Assembly (NCBI GenBank): GCA_000808095.1
Contig: CP009910.1
Location: forward strand, 496,001-560,000
Direction: 5' to 3'
Length of the DNA stretch: 64,000 nt
Source: Borreliella chilensis
GTDB taxonomy: Bacteria; Spirochaetota; Spirochaetia; Borreliales; Borreliaceae
The notes beneath the pieces are model-generated. The model searched no databases, was not told the origin of the DNA, and saw only the letters and a program-made list of their open reading frames with translations. Positions 17,825 through 28,349 of this stretch are shown here, piece by piece (positions within the stretch are counted from its first letter, which is position 1; every line of letters begins with the position of its first letter). The position numbers and the translations under genes are program-made.

Positions 17825-18507
17825 TTAAAGCTGTAGTATTTGATTTAGATGGCACTTTGTATCCTGAGATGGATAGAAATAAATTAATGTTGTTTGAATT
17901 TTTAACCAATATTAAGTTTTTTTTAGCTTTTAAACGAATTAGAAAAAAAATACGAATTTTGCAAAGCAATCAATTTTCGCCTTCAAATAGGGATGAATTG
18001 TTTGCCATTCAAGTTAAAATGCTCTCTCAATATTTAAATTACGGTGAGAATCGGTGTGCTTTTTTATTAAATAAAATATATTACAGCCAGATTTTTAGCG
18101 ATAAGTTTAAAAAACTCAAACCATATCTTGGAGTTCAAGATTTAATCTATTGGCTTAAATTTAAGGGAATAAAGTTGGGTGTAATGTCAGACTTTCCTAT
18201 TTTAGGTCGTGTCAAAAATTTATTGGATATTCAAGACAGTTTTTGGGATATTCTTTATTCTTCGGAAGATACTGGGTATTTAAAGCCACATAAAATACCT
18301 TTTTTAAAAGTTATTGAGGATTTGAATTTAAGTGGTAATAATATTTTATATGTTGGGAATTCTTATGAATATGACATTTTGGGTGCTAAAAATGTTTCAA
18401 TGAAAGCAGCTTTTTTTTCAAAAAAGCATAAAATCTCTAAGGGGATGATTGATTTTATTTTTCATGATTATAAAGACTTAAGAGAATATATACGTTTGAA
18501 TATATAG
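17821..18507 (+). CDS. HAD-superfamily hydrolase
   Basis: A 228-residue haloacid-dehalogenase-type phosphatase. Motif I is FDLDGT with nucleophile Asp8 and general acid Asp10; motif II is VMSDF; motif III is the lysine in YLKPHKIPF; motif IV is GNSYEYDILGAKN. A helical cap sits between motifs I and II. Length and layout fit small-metabolite phosphatases (phosphoglycolate phosphatase-like), but the substrate cannot be named. ATGA overlap with the preceding gene indicates an operon with der. Confidence 0.9.
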   Translation: MIKAVVFDLDGTLYPEMDRNKLMLFEFLTNIKFFLAFKRIRKKIRILQSNQFSPSNRDELFAIQVKMLSQYLNYGENRCAFLLNKIYYSQIFSDKFKKLKPYLGVQDLIYWLKFKGIKLGVMSDFPILGRVKNLLDIQDSFWDILYSSEDTGYLKPHKIPFLKVIEDLNLSGNNILYVGNSYEYDILGAKNVSMKAAFFSKKHKISKGMIDFIFHDYKDLREYIRLNI

Positions 18508-18527
18508 AATATGGGTAAAATTATTTT

Positions 18528-21500
18528 ATGATAGATTTCGCAACTATTTTGGTTAACCTTTTTTTGGTTTCAATAGTTTTGTTTGTTTATAGACAGTATG
18601 ATAAACGTTCTAGAGCTTTAGATAAAATTAAAAAGTTCATTGATCTTGCAAAGGTTAATCTTGAAGATTTTATTGAAGACAAGACAAAAGAGATTAATGA
18701 TCTTGCTGTTGATATGGAAGCTTATCAAAGATCTAGTATAGAAATAATAAAAAAGATTGATGAAGTTCAGCAAAAGATTAAAAACAAAAGCAATGATTTT
18801 GCAGAAGTCGAAAAAAAAATAGCTTATCATGATTCTATGCTTAAGGATCTTGATGAGATGACTCTTAAAGTTCAAGAGAATATACAAAGATTGCAAGTTG
18901 ATGGGAAAATAGTAGATAAACTTTCAAAAACTTTAAAAGGATTTAATACTCAGATTGATTCAGTTGAATCAAATTTGAATTCAGTGTTAGAAAAGTTTGA
19001 TAAGACCAATAAAGAAAATCTCGAGTCTATTAAAATTGCTAGTTGGGAAAAGTTTGATATTAATATTAAAGAACTTATTTTAAAAATGGATAATTTGAAT
19101 AAAGAGATTGATCTTTATGAAAAAGATCTGGCAAATATTGAAGAGAGAAAAAAGGATATTTTAGTTAAGGGTGATGAAAAATTAGATTTAGAGTTTAACG
19201 ATTTTCTTGAAAAAGTTGAATTTAATATTGGCAAATATAGTAAAGAGATAGAGAGCTCTTTTGTCTTTTATGAAAACAAATATAAGTTAATAGAAGATTC
19301 TATAGAGCTTATTATGGAGAGGGTAAAGAATCAGATTAATGAGAAAGAAGATTTTATTTTAAATAGGCTTAATGAAGAATTACAAAATAAGTTTAAAGAT
19401 GTATTTACATACGTTGATGACCGTTCTAGAGAAATTCAAGATAAACTTGAGGATAAATTGATTTTAATAGATGACGAGATTTCTTCTATGAGCTCTTCTT
19501 TTAAGGACAATGCTTATTCAAGAATTAATTCACTTGAGGAGTCAATACGAATAGAGATGGGAAAGTATGAGGAGCAGGTTGATAATGTTTTTGATAAATT
19601 TAGATCTCAAGTTGAGTTGAATCTTAAAAATATTTATGGGGAGTATGAAGATAAAATAAGTCAAGTTGATAAGAACATTAGAGAAAGGGTGGAGCTTAGT
19701 TTGTTAGACTTGAATTCTAAAATGGAAGGTGTGCAGTTAGATGCTACCGCTTTAATGAAGAGACTTGAAGATGATTCTAATGGACTATATCTTGAATTTA
19801 AAAATAAGTTTGTATCAGATATTGAATTATTTAGTGAGAGTTTTAAAGATGATATTAATAAGCTTAAAATTCAATTAGAATCCCAACTTTTAAATGTTGA
19901 TTCAAATATTCAAGACAAGCTCATTAAGCTTAATGATAATTTGATTTCTAATTTTGAAGAAATTGATAGTAGGTTTAATAATGATTATTCAAATTTAAGT
20001 GATAACTTAAACGTTAAGTACAAAGCTCTTTTTGAATCTTTAGATTCTAGCAGCTCTAAATTTGAAGACCAAATGGAATCTAAATATAAAGGCATTACAG
20101 ATAGATTAACATCAGAAATAGATGAGTTTTCTTTAATGTATGGTGAGAAATTTGACAGATTATCTCAAGAAGCAATTAATAATTATCGAGAATTTCAAGA
20201 TTTAAACAAAAAATTAGAGAATGAAATTGGATCTTTGGGTAATATGTTTGAAAAAACTCAAGAGATTTTAAAGCAAGATTTTAATGATAGTTTGATCAGT
20301 ATTAAAGATGAAATTGGTAAAAATATAGCAGAGTTTAAGGATCGTTATTACGATGAGATAGATATTTTTGTTCGTCAGCTAGAAGAAAGTAAACTCCAAT
20401 ATTCAAATTGGCAAGGTGAAATGGATTCTAATTTAAAAAATATTGAATCTAAAATAAATAAAACAAATGAAGAATTTATAAGTTTAATTGAGATTCAAAA
20501 AGACAAAGGCAGAGAGCTTAGTGAGAGTGTTTTTAATGATCTTTCAGATCATATTCAAAAAAAAGCTATCGACATGCATGGTAGTTGGAAGGAGGAGCTT
20601 ATTGCTTTAAATAAATCTTTGCTTGATATTAAGATTTCTAGTGAAGAACTACTCTCATCTGCTACTTCAAAAATAGAAAATTTAGAAAGAGATGTTAACG
20701 ATCGGGTGGAATATGTTTTGTTAAAAACAGGCGATATTGAGAGTTTAATGATAGAAAAATATAAAGAATTAAAAGATATGTCATATTCACAAAGTGATGA
20801 GGTTTTATTGGGAATTAAAGAATTTATTAATAGGCAAACAGAGATCATTAAAGATAAAAGTGTATTGATGCTTGAAGATTTGAACAAAAAATTTGATGAT
20901 AAGAATAATTTTATTATAAGTAAGATTGAGGAATGTGATTATAAATTAAAAGATTTTAAAATTGAATCAGAAGATGTTTTGAATAATTTTAAATCGGATC
21001 TTAATGAATTTATTGAATCAAAACTTCAAATTGTCTCTAATATAAAAACGGACAATCAAAAGCAAATTGATGATTTTTTAGATAGAATTTCTAAAGATAT
21101 TTTAAATAGGAAAGATTCAATTGATACTGAAATAGACAGCAAGCTTAGTGATTGGCAAGGCAAATTAAACGAAATAACTGTTAAAATTGAAAATTTATTA
21201 TCTTCGGGTAAAGTGGATCTAGATTTAATAGATTCTGAGATGACTTCAAAAATTAAAGAGCTTCAATTGTCCATAGAAGGTCTTGAGAGTTATTATCTTG
21301 AAAAAATAGATGATTTTAGAAATCAAGGAGCAATATATTCTAATGAACTTTTACAAGATATAATGAACCATTTTAATAAAGATACTAGAGAGCTTGAAGA
21401 AAATTTGTCAAAAAAGTTTGCTGCAGTTTTAAATAATTCAGAGGAATTTGTTAAAGAGGTCGACAGTCTGTTGCAAGATAAAAGAACAGATTTTGCTTCT

Positions 21501-24500
21501 TTTCAGGCCAATATAGATATTACTCTTGATTCTCTTAATGTAAAATTCAATGATATAAACAAAGAAATTAATGAGAAATATAATGAAGTTATATCTAATT
21601 ATAGAGGTTATTCAGAAAATATTTCTAGCAAACTTGAAAATGAAATAATGCATGAGATTGAAAATCTAAATAGAAGATTAACAGATAGAATAGATAGCCT
21701 TAGCAAAAGTATGGATGAAAATCTTCAAAAACTTAAAGAATCTTTTGATGTATCAAAGTATCAAGTTGAAAAATTTGAATTGAGAGTTAAAGATCTAACA
21801 GATGATGGAGAAGCAAAAATTAGTGAGTTTGTTAAAGAGATTGAACATTATTACAAATCTAGGTTAGAGGAAGCGATTGATTATAGGAGAACTATTGATA
21901 GTGATATTATGCAAGCAAAAGAGAGATTTGGAGAGATAACAAATGATCTTAAGAATAATATTGAGAGCAAGTCTGAGTTTTTAAATGATCTTTATAAGGA
22001 AAGATTTAAACTTATTGAGAGTAATTTTGAAGAGAGATATTCTACATTTTTGATTGAAAGCGAGGGAGCTATTTCAAAAATTAGAGATGAAATCTATAAA
22101 ACACTTACAAACAATGATGAAAATTTGCAGATTAAGATTTCTGAAATGGATCATAATTTTGAGATAGTAGAGCAAAGATCAAAAGAAATTTTAGAGTTTG
22201 AAAAAGAATTGAGAGATAGAATTAAAGATTGTTACGGTGTTATAAATGCTCAATTTGGAGAGATTAAAGTAAGCGTTGAGGAGAATATAAAAAATCATTT
22301 TGAAGTTTGTATAAAAAAGGCGAATACTTTAATTGATGATGACATTTTAAAGTATGAAAATGAAATTCATAAGAGAATTGATTCTTTAAAATCGATTGAA
22401 AATACTTTTGATAGCATAGAAAAAAGTTTGAATGATAAAGTGGCTGGGTGTGTTGATAAAATAGCTAATGGTTTTAATCTTAAATATATTGAGCTTGAAG
22501 AAAGGTGCAATGAAGAGCAATTGAATTTGGAGAATAAAATTGACAACAAAATTAAAGTCATTGACAATTTAGCTTTAAGTCAATATGATGAGCTTGAGAA
22601 AAAGTATGCTGATATGTATGATGAATTTTCAAAGAGATTAAATTCTTATATTACAACTTTAAGCGAAGAGTTTAAACATTCAAATAAAGATATGATTTTT
22701 GGACTTGAATCTCAACTTAAAAATCTTAAAAATCTTGAATCTGATTTAAATAGTGTTGAAAAGGATGTTATTAGATTAAAAGAAGAGTCTTATCATAATG
22801 TTTCTTCGCATCTTAAACTATTAGAAGAAGATTTTTTTAAAGATTTGGAAGTTAGAGGAGAAGAACTTAAATCTTCTTTGGAAAACTTTATTGCTTTATA
22901 CAATGATAAAATTCAATATTTAGAATATGATTTATCTAAAAATTTGGAAAGCAAAACAGAACTTATTCAAAGCTTTCATTTAGATATTGAACAAAAAATT
23001 AAAAATGATAAGGAGAATTTTTATTTGGATTTCACTAAAGAATTTTCTTCTAAGAAAAAAGATATGGAGAATGAGATAGTTTTAATGGAAACCAATATTA
23101 CCAGTAGAGTAGATGAATTTATTGATTTTGTAAATAATAGGCAAAATACTATCGATTCTTGGTTTTTAAATATTAAAGATAATGTAAAAACTTGGCAAGA
23201 AGAATCTTGTAGTGTAATAGAGAAGAGAATAAATCTTGCTGAGCTTGGAATCAAATCATTTGAGAACGATATTCTTAATGCCAAGATCGGTTTAGAATCT
23301 TTTAAGGATGGTTTTGAAACCAAGGCTGAAGAGATGTTTGATAATTTGCAAAGCGAAGCTAAAAAAATTGAACAATCAGTTCATCTTGATTTTAAGAATA
23401 TTGGAGAGGCATTAAATCTTAAAGTTTTAGATCTTGAAAAATTTGTTGATTTTAAAGTAGAAAAGATAGACGAAAGGGTAAATAAGAAAACTGAAGATAT
23501 TTTAATTAAAGCAGAAGTGAAATTTTTAACTCAACAGAAGGATCTTGAAGATAAGATTTTTGAGCTTAATCAAAAATTGGAACATGAATTTACAAGTTTG
23601 TCTGCTAATTTTGAGAAAGTAAGGCAAGAAATGGGTGATTTAATTTTTAACGATAAAGAAAGTTTTGAAGGTCAAGTTGAATTAATGCATAAAAATATTT
23701 CAGAATTTTCTGAAAAAATTAATTTATACAAGAATAATATTGAGACATCGATTGAGAATGAATATAATTATTTTTCTAAATCTATAAGATCGGAATGTGG
23801 TTTGCTTGAAGATGAACTTAAAAAAAGCTTAAAGCATTCAAAATTAGAGATTGAAACCGTGAAAAATGGTTTACAAGAGCAAATTGATAAATTTGAGGGT
23901 GAATTTAAGAAAAACTATAAAGAATTGTTGAGAGAAGTTGATGCTAATGTTTTAGAACTTGAGTCTAAAATTTCAAATTATGATATTAAATTTAATAAAT
24001 TTGTTAGTGATATTAAAGACAATTTAGTTGAGTATAAATCTGATTTGAGAGCAGAGTTTGAGGATCGATATGATAAAATAAATTTTCAAATTGAAAATTT
24101 TAAAAAGCTAGATGCTGAGCTTGAGAAAAACAATTCGATATTTTTGGAGGCTTATTCTCTTAAAGATAAATTGGAACAATTATGGGGAACTTTAAAAAAT
24201 GAGATAAACCTTGCTCAGGAATATAAAAATAATTTTGAAAACGTTAACAAAGAATTTCATAATATTCAAAAAGAAACATCAAGTATTATTGAAACTTTTA
24301 ATGAATTAAAGTTGGAACGGGAATCTATTAAAGCTATTAAGAATGATTTTAATAGATTTTTTGAATTTTATTCTTCGTTTGATAGTAGATATAGAAGTTT
24401 AACTGAATCTTATGATGAAATGCAAATTTATAAGGCTAAAATAAAAGAGATAGCTGATGAGCAGAGAACTATTCTTGATAATTATGAAAGAATTAGCAAC

Positions 24501-25016
24501 AAAGAGAGTATATTAAAGAGCACTATAGAGTCTGTTGATAAAAACTTTGATTTAATAAATGAAGTGGAGAAAAGATTTAATAATTTAAACAAAGAGAGTG
24601 CTAAATTTCAGAATAATCTCAAGGATATGGAAAATGTTGTTTCTAATCTTTTACTAAACAAAGGTTTATCAGAAGAAGTGTTAGTTAATGCCCAGAATTT
24701 GAAAGAAATGCTTTTAGACATTGAAAATAAGTTGAAAAATACTTTAACTATGAGAGAAAAGGTGGTGAAATCGGAGACAAGATTAGAGAATTTAAACATT
24801 GCAGCAGAAGAGAGAATAAAAACTCTTGGCATTCTTGTCAAAACAGATTCTAAATATCAGGATAATGTTGGTCTTAATAATAAAACTGTTAGAAACTCTG
24901 TAATAAAATTAATGAGGCAGGGGTGGAGTGCTGAAGAAATTTCTAGGGCTACTAAATTATCTATTGGAGAAGTTGAGCTTATTTTAGAGCTTGGTATAAG
25001 CAACAAGGATGATTAA
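18528..25016 (+). CDS. Giant membrane-anchored coiled-coil protein
   Basis: The 2162-residue protein has one N-terminal membrane helix (about residues 4-21) followed by YRQYDKRSR, so by the positive-inside rule the rest should be cytoplasmic. Almost everything from residue 30 to 2100 is Lys/Glu/Asp/Leu/Ile-rich with heptad-like spacing, nearly free of proline, as in a long coiled coil. The last 45 residues are different: a helix-turn-helix-like motif (RQGWSAEEISRATKLSIGEV, about 2127-2146) resembling the C-terminal DUF6115/SwrB motif of Gram-positive flagellar-operon proteins. Function unknown; scaffold or cytoskeletal roles are possible. It lies 20 nt after the HAD gene and 11 nt before pheS. 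Confidence 0.9.
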   Translation: MIDFATILVNLFLVSIVLFVYRQYDKRSRALDKIKKFIDLAKVNLEDFIEDKTKEINDLAVDMEAYQRSSIEIIKKIDEVQQKIKNKSNDFAEVEKKIAYHDSMLKDLDEMTLKVQENIQRLQVDGKIVDKLSKTLKGFNTQIDSVESNLNSVLEKFDKTNKENLESIKIASWEKFDINIKELILKMDNLNKEIDLYEKDLANIEERKKDILVKGDEKLDLEFNDFLEKVEFNIGKYSKEIESSFVFYENKYKLIEDSIELIMERVKNQINEKEDFILNRLNEELQNKFKDVFTYVDDRSREIQDKLEDKLILIDDEISSMSSSFKDNAYSRINSLEESIRIEMGKYEEQVDNVFDKFRSQVELNLKNIYGEYEDKISQVDKNIRERVELSLLDLNSKMEGVQLDATALMKRLEDDSNGLYLEFKNKFVSDIELFSESFKDDINKLKIQLESQLLNVDSNIQDKLIKLNDNLISNFEEIDSRFNNDYSNLSDNLNVKYKALFESLDSSSSKFEDQMESKYKGITDRLTSEIDEFSLMYGEKFDRLSQEAINNYREFQDLNKKLENEIGSLGNMFEKTQEILKQDFNDSLISIKDEIGKNIAEFKDRYYDEIDIFVRQLEESKLQYSNWQGEMDSNLKNIESKINKTNEEFISLIEIQKDKGRELSESVFNDLSDHIQKKAIDMHGSWKEELIALNKSLLDIKISSEELLSSATSKIENLERDVNDRVEYVLLKTGDIESLMIEKYKELKDMSYSQSDEVLLGIKEFINRQTEIIKDKSVLMLEDLNKKFDDKNNFIISKIEECDYKLKDFKIESEDVLNNFKSDLNEFIESKLQIVSNIKTDNQKQIDDFLDRISKDILNRKDSIDTEIDSKLSDWQGKLNEITVKIENLLSSGKVDLDLIDSEMTSKIKELQLSIEGLESYYLEKIDDFRNQGAIYSNELLQDIMNHFNKDTRELEENLSKKFAAVLNNSEEFVKEVDSLLQDKRTDFASFQANIDITLDSLNVKFNDINKEINEKYNEVISNYRGYSENISSKLENEIMHEIENLNRRLTDRIDSLSKSMDENLQKLKESFDVSKYQVEKFELRVKDLTDDGEAKISEFVKEIEHYYKSRLEEAIDYRRTIDSDIMQAKERFGEITNDLKNNIESKSEFLNDLYKERFKLIESNFEERYSTFLIESEGAISKIRDEIYKTLTNNDENLQIKISEMDHNFEIVEQRSKEILEFEKELRDRIKDCYGVINAQFGEIKVSVEENIKNHFEVCIKKANTLIDDDILKYENEIHKRIDSLKSIENTFDSIEKSLNDKVAGCVDKIANGFNLKYIELEERCNEEQLNLENKIDNKIKVIDNLALSQYDELEKKYADMYDEFSKRLNSYITTLSEEFKHSNKDMIFGLESQLKNLKNLESDLNSVEKDVIRLKEESYHNVSSHLKLLEEDFFKDLEVRGEELKSSLENFIALYNDKIQYLEYDLSKNLESKTELIQSFHLDIEQKIKNDKENFYLDFTKEFSSKKKDMENEIVLMETNITSRVDEFIDFVNNRQNTIDSWFLNIKDNVKTWQEESCSVIEKRINLAELGIKSFENDILNAKIGLESFKDGFETKAEEMFDNLQSEAKKIEQSVHLDFKNIGEALNLKVLDLEKFVDFKVEKIDERVNKKTEDILIKAEVKFLTQQKDLEDKIFELNQKLEHEFTSLSANFEKVRQEMGDLIFNDKESFEGQVELMHKNISEFSEKINLYKNNIETSIENEYNYFSKSIRSECGLLEDELKKSLKHSKLEIETVKNGLQEQIDKFEGEFKKNYKELLREVDANVLELESKISNYDIKFNKFVSDIKDNLVEYKSDLRAEFEDRYDKINFQIENFKKLDAELEKNNSIFLEAYSLKDKLEQLWGTLKNEINLAQEYKNNFENVNKEFHNIQKETSSIIETFNELKLERESIKAIKNDFNRFFEFYSSFDSRYRSLTESYDEMQIYKAKIKEIADEQRTILDNYERISNKESILKSTIESVDKNFDLINEVEKRFNNLNKESAKFQNNLKDMENVVSNLLLNKGLSEEVLVNAQNLKEMLLDIENKLKNTLTMREKVVKSETRLENLNIAAEERIKTLGILVKTDSKYQDNVGLNNKTVRNSVIKLMRQGWSAEEISRATKLSIGEVELILELGISNKDD

Positions 25017-25027
25017 AGGTTATATTT

Positions 25028-26590
25028 ATGAAGGCAGATTTAAATTTAATAAAAACATTACATCCTCTTGAGATAAAAGTAATTTTAAATAATGATGAGG
25101 GAGATAATATTTCTGCTTCAATTCTTATTGAAAAATTAGGGTTTAATGAAGGTCAGGCAAATAAAACAATTGAATGGTTAAATTCTAAAGGGATTATTGA
25201 AGAGATTTATAGAAAATTAAATGTATTTTATAAGGCTACAGAAAAAGGAATTAGCGTTTTAAGAAATGGGTTTGTTGAGGAAAAAATAATAAATCTATTA
25301 TCTCAAAAGACAGTATTAGCTTCAAATTTAGCTTTAGAGCTTGATCTTGATGTTAAGGAGGTGAGAAAGGCATTTGGCAATTTATTAAAAGAGGGAATAC
25401 TTTCTATTGATTTGAACAAACAGATTGTTATTAATTGTTTAAACGGTGTAGAAGCTAATTATAAAAAAATATGTGTCTTATTAGAAAGAGCAAAAGATAG
25501 CGATCTTTTGAGAGAAAGTTTAACAATTGAAGAACTTTTATTAATATCAAATTTTGCTAAGAAAAAAGGAGCAGATTCTGTATTTTTTAAAATAATAGAA
25601 AAACTTGATTTAAAGTTTAGATTGTCTGATTTTGGACTGGAAGTTAAAAATTTTTTAATAAAAAGTAAATTAACAGGAGACGAGCTTACTAAGCTTACTC
25701 CTGAAATTTTAAAAAATAAAACGTATGAGAATAAAAAGTTTAGAGCTTACAATATCCATGTTCCATCAGCTAAAACTTTTATTGGGCGTTTTAATCCTTA
25801 TTTAGATTATATTTCTAAAATTAAGGACAAATTAGTAGGTCTTGGTTTTGAAGAGTTTGACGGTCCTTTAGTAGAAACAGAATTTTTCAACAACGATGCT
25901 CTTTTTATGCCACAATTTCATCCTGCTCGCGATATTAAGGATGTTTATTACATTTTAGAGCCTAGTATTCAAAAATCTTTACCCGAACCTTATTTTTCTA
26001 ATGTAAAATTGGCTCATGAAACAGGACATGCAACAGGTTCAAGAGGCTGGAGATATAGTTTTAGTGAAGATCTTTCTAAGAGATTGGTTTTAAGAACCCA
26101 CGGGACTGTTCTTTCTGCAAAACAATTAATTAATGCTAAAAATCCAAGCAGATATTTTGGAGTTGTTAGGTGCTTTAGATATGACCAGGTAGACGCAACT
26201 CACGGAGTCGATTTTTATCAAACTGAAGGGATTGTTATTGAAGATCAGGCTAATATTAAAACTTTGCTTGGTTTACTTGAAATTTTTGCCAAAGAGCTTG
26301 CAGGGGCTACAGAAGTTAAATATGTTCCTGCATATTTCCCCTTTACGGAGCCTTCAATTGAAATGCATGTAAAACACCCTGTGCTTGGTTGGTTTGAACT
26401 TGGGGGAAGTGGAATTTTTAGACCAGAAGTTACAAAGCCTTTAGGTATTGATCTTCCTGTTATTGCTTGGGGAATTGGAATAGATAGAATGGCTTTAATG
26501 CACTTGGGCCTTAATGATTTGAGAGATCTTTTTACTTATGACATTGGTGATGTTGTTTTAAGACGGGGGAAGGTAAAATGCCAAAAGTAG
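25028..26590 (+). CDS. pheS: Phenylalanine-tRNA ligase alpha subunit, archaeal type
   Basis: Charges tRNA-Phe with phenylalanine as an alpha2-beta2 enzyme. The 520-residue chain is much longer than the usual bacterial alpha chain (about 330-350) because it has N-terminal winged-helix DNA/RNA-binding-like domains (about residues 1-200), as in archaea and eukaryotes. Class II synthetase motifs are seen: motif 2 at VVRCFRYDQVDATH (about 379-392) and motif 3 at GIGIDRMAL (about 483-491). The ATG at 25028 is 11 nt after the giant gene; the end overlaps pheT by 13 nt. Confidence 0.95.
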   Translation: MKADLNLIKTLHPLEIKVILNNDEGDNISASILIEKLGFNEGQANKTIEWLNSKGIIEEIYRKLNVFYKATEKGISVLRNGFVEEKIINLLSQKTVLASNLALELDLDVKEVRKAFGNLLKEGILSIDLNKQIVINCLNGVEANYKKICVLLERAKDSDLLRESLTIEELLLISNFAKKKGADSVFFKIIEKLDLKFRLSDFGLEVKNFLIKSKLTGDELTKLTPEILKNKTYENKKFRAYNIHVPSAKTFIGRFNPYLDYISKIKDKLVGLGFEEFDGPLVETEFFNNDALFMPQFHPARDIKDVYYILEPSIQKSLPEPYFSNVKLAHETGHATGSRGWRYSFSEDLSKRLVLRTHGTVLSAKQLINAKNPSRYFGVVRCFRYDQVDATHGVDFYQTEGIVIEDQANIKTLLGLLEIFAKELAGATEVKYVPAYFPFTEPSIEMHVKHPVLGWFELGGSGIFRPEVTKPLGIDLPVIAWGIGIDRMALMHLGLNDLRDLFTYDIGDVVLRRGKVKCQK

Positions 26591-28278
26591 AAATTTACAA
26601 AAATCTTTTTTTAGATAAAATAGGAAAAAATTTTACAAATTCAGAGATTTCAGAATTACTTGAGCCTTTTAAAGCAGAATTTGATGGGTTTGATGAAAGT
26701 TCGGGGAAAATCAAAATAGAATTTAATGATACAAATAGACCAGATTTGTGGTCTTATACTGGGCTTGCGCGTCAAATAAAAGCGTATCTTTTTGGGGAAG
26801 CATTTTCTTATGATTTTTTTTCAAAAAAAGGAAATTTTAAAAAGTGTTATGGTGAAATTTTAGTGGATAGTAAAATATCTCAAATTAGACCTTTTATTTT
26901 TGGGTTTTTAGCAAAAGGATTTATTGCTAATAATAGAATGCTTGAGACACTAATCCAATTACAAGAAAAACTTTGTCAAAATTATGGGCAAAAGAGGAAA
27001 AGAGTTGCAATGGGAATGTATAATTCTGCTTTTATTAAATTTCCAATAAGATATGTTGCTTCATCTCCTGATCACAAGTTTATTCCATTAGGGATGGATT
27101 GTGAGCTTTCTCTTTTAGAAATAAACGAAAAGCACTCCAAAGGATTGGAATATTCCCATCTTGTCAAAAATTTTGATAAATATCCGTTATTATTAGATAG
27201 TAATAACAATGTAGTTTCTTATCCCCCGATAATTAATTCTAATAATATTGGATCTTTAAAAGTTGGTGATACTGATTTATTTGTTGAGGTGACAGGTATC
27301 GATTTTGAAGCAACTTTGTTAGCGCTATCTGTAGTAGCTTGTGATTTTTATGATATGGGTTTTGAAATTTTGCCCATAAAAACTGTGTTTCAAAAGCCTT
27401 TTGGTTTAGATTTTGAAGAATTAGTATGCCCCTATTATTTTCAAGAAGAAGTGGAGTTTGATGTGAAAAATGTTAATAGACTGCTTGGTAGCAATTTAAC
27501 ATTAGAACGTATTTGTATTAATTTAAAAAAAATGGGAGTAAATTCTTATTCTAGGGGTTTGAAAAACTATGTTATTCCACCTGTTTATAGAAACGATTTT
27601 CTTCATGAGGTTGATGTAATTGAAGATGTGATGATAGGGGAGGGGCTTGCAAGTTTTTGTCCACAGCTTCCCAAGACCTTTACAGTGGGAAGACTTAGTG
27701 ATTTGGAAGAGTTTTCAAGAAATGTTAGGAATTTAATGGTGGGTATGGGCTTTCAAGAGATGATCTATAATTATATGGGCTCTAAGAAAGATTTCATTGA
27801 TAAAATGAACATTGATGATCAAAATTTTTTAAAAGTATTTAATCCAATTTCAGAGAATTATGAATATGTTAGGGCATCAATAATTCCCAATTTATTAAAA
27901 TCAGAAAGCATCAGTTCTAATTTTCCGTATCCACATAAAATTTTTGAGATTGGCAAGGTGGCTTTAAAGGATTTAGATTCTATTGAAGGAACAATTACTT
28001 TTACTAATTTAGCTTTTTTAATGGCTGATAAAGAAATTTCTTTTAATGAGATTAATTCAATTGTTGCAACGTTTTTTTATTATTTAAACATTGAAATTAA
28101 TTTAAGAGAATCAAAAGCTGTTTTTTATATTAATGGTAGGGGAGCAGATATTTTGGTTAAAGGGGTTAATATAGGTAGTTTTGGTGAGATTTCACCTTAT
28201 GTTTTAAATAATTTTGGTATTTTTATTCCATGTTCAGTTTTTGAGGTTAATGTCAATAGGCTTATGAATCGATCTTAA
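26578..28278 (+). CDS. pheT: Phenylalanine-tRNA ligase beta subunit, archaeal type
   Basis: The beta chain partners PheS; it carries the editing B3/B4 domain and an inactive synthetase fold. At 566 residues it matches the archaeal/eukaryotic form; bacterial PheT has about 800 with an N-terminal tRNA-binding (EMAP) and a C-terminal anticodon-binding domain, both absent here. Recognisable segments are NDTNRPDLWSYTGLARQI near residue 50 and YRNDFLHEVDVIEDVMIG near 345. It overlaps pheS by 13 nt. Confidence 0.94.
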   Translation: MPKVEIYKNLFLDKIGKNFTNSEISELLEPFKAEFDGFDESSGKIKIEFNDTNRPDLWSYTGLARQIKAYLFGEAFSYDFFSKKGNFKKCYGEILVDSKISQIRPFIFGFLAKGFIANNRMLETLIQLQEKLCQNYGQKRKRVAMGMYNSAFIKFPIRYVASSPDHKFIPLGMDCELSLLEINEKHSKGLEYSHLVKNFDKYPLLLDSNNNVVSYPPIINSNNIGSLKVGDTDLFVEVTGIDFEATLLALSVVACDFYDMGFEILPIKTVFQKPFGLDFEELVCPYYFQEEVEFDVKNVNRLLGSNLTLERICINLKKMGVNSYSRGLKNYVIPPVYRNDFLHEVDVIEDVMIGEGLASFCPQLPKTFTVGRLSDLEEFSRNVRNLMVGMGFQEMIYNYMGSKKDFIDKMNIDDQNFLKVFNPISENYEYVRASIIPNLLKSESISSNFPYPHKIFEIGKVALKDLDSIEGTITFTNLAFLMADKEISFNEINSIVATFFYYLNIEINLRESKAVFYINGRGADILVKGVNIGSFGEISPYVLNNFGIFIPCSVFEVNVNRLMNRS

Positions 28279-28288
28279 GCATTTAATG

Positions 28289-28317
28289 TTGATTTTAACA
28301 ATGTTAGAATTTATATT
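28289..28317 (+). promoter_or_regulatory. Sigma-70-type promoter for trxB
   Basis: TTGATT (28289-28294) and TATATT (28312-28317) are 17 nt apart, just after the pheT stop and about 30 nt before the trxB ATG. It supports separate transcription of trxB. Confidence 0.5.
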
Positions 28318-28349
28318 AAAATTTTTAAGAGGGGGTTTGAAGTGCAGGT

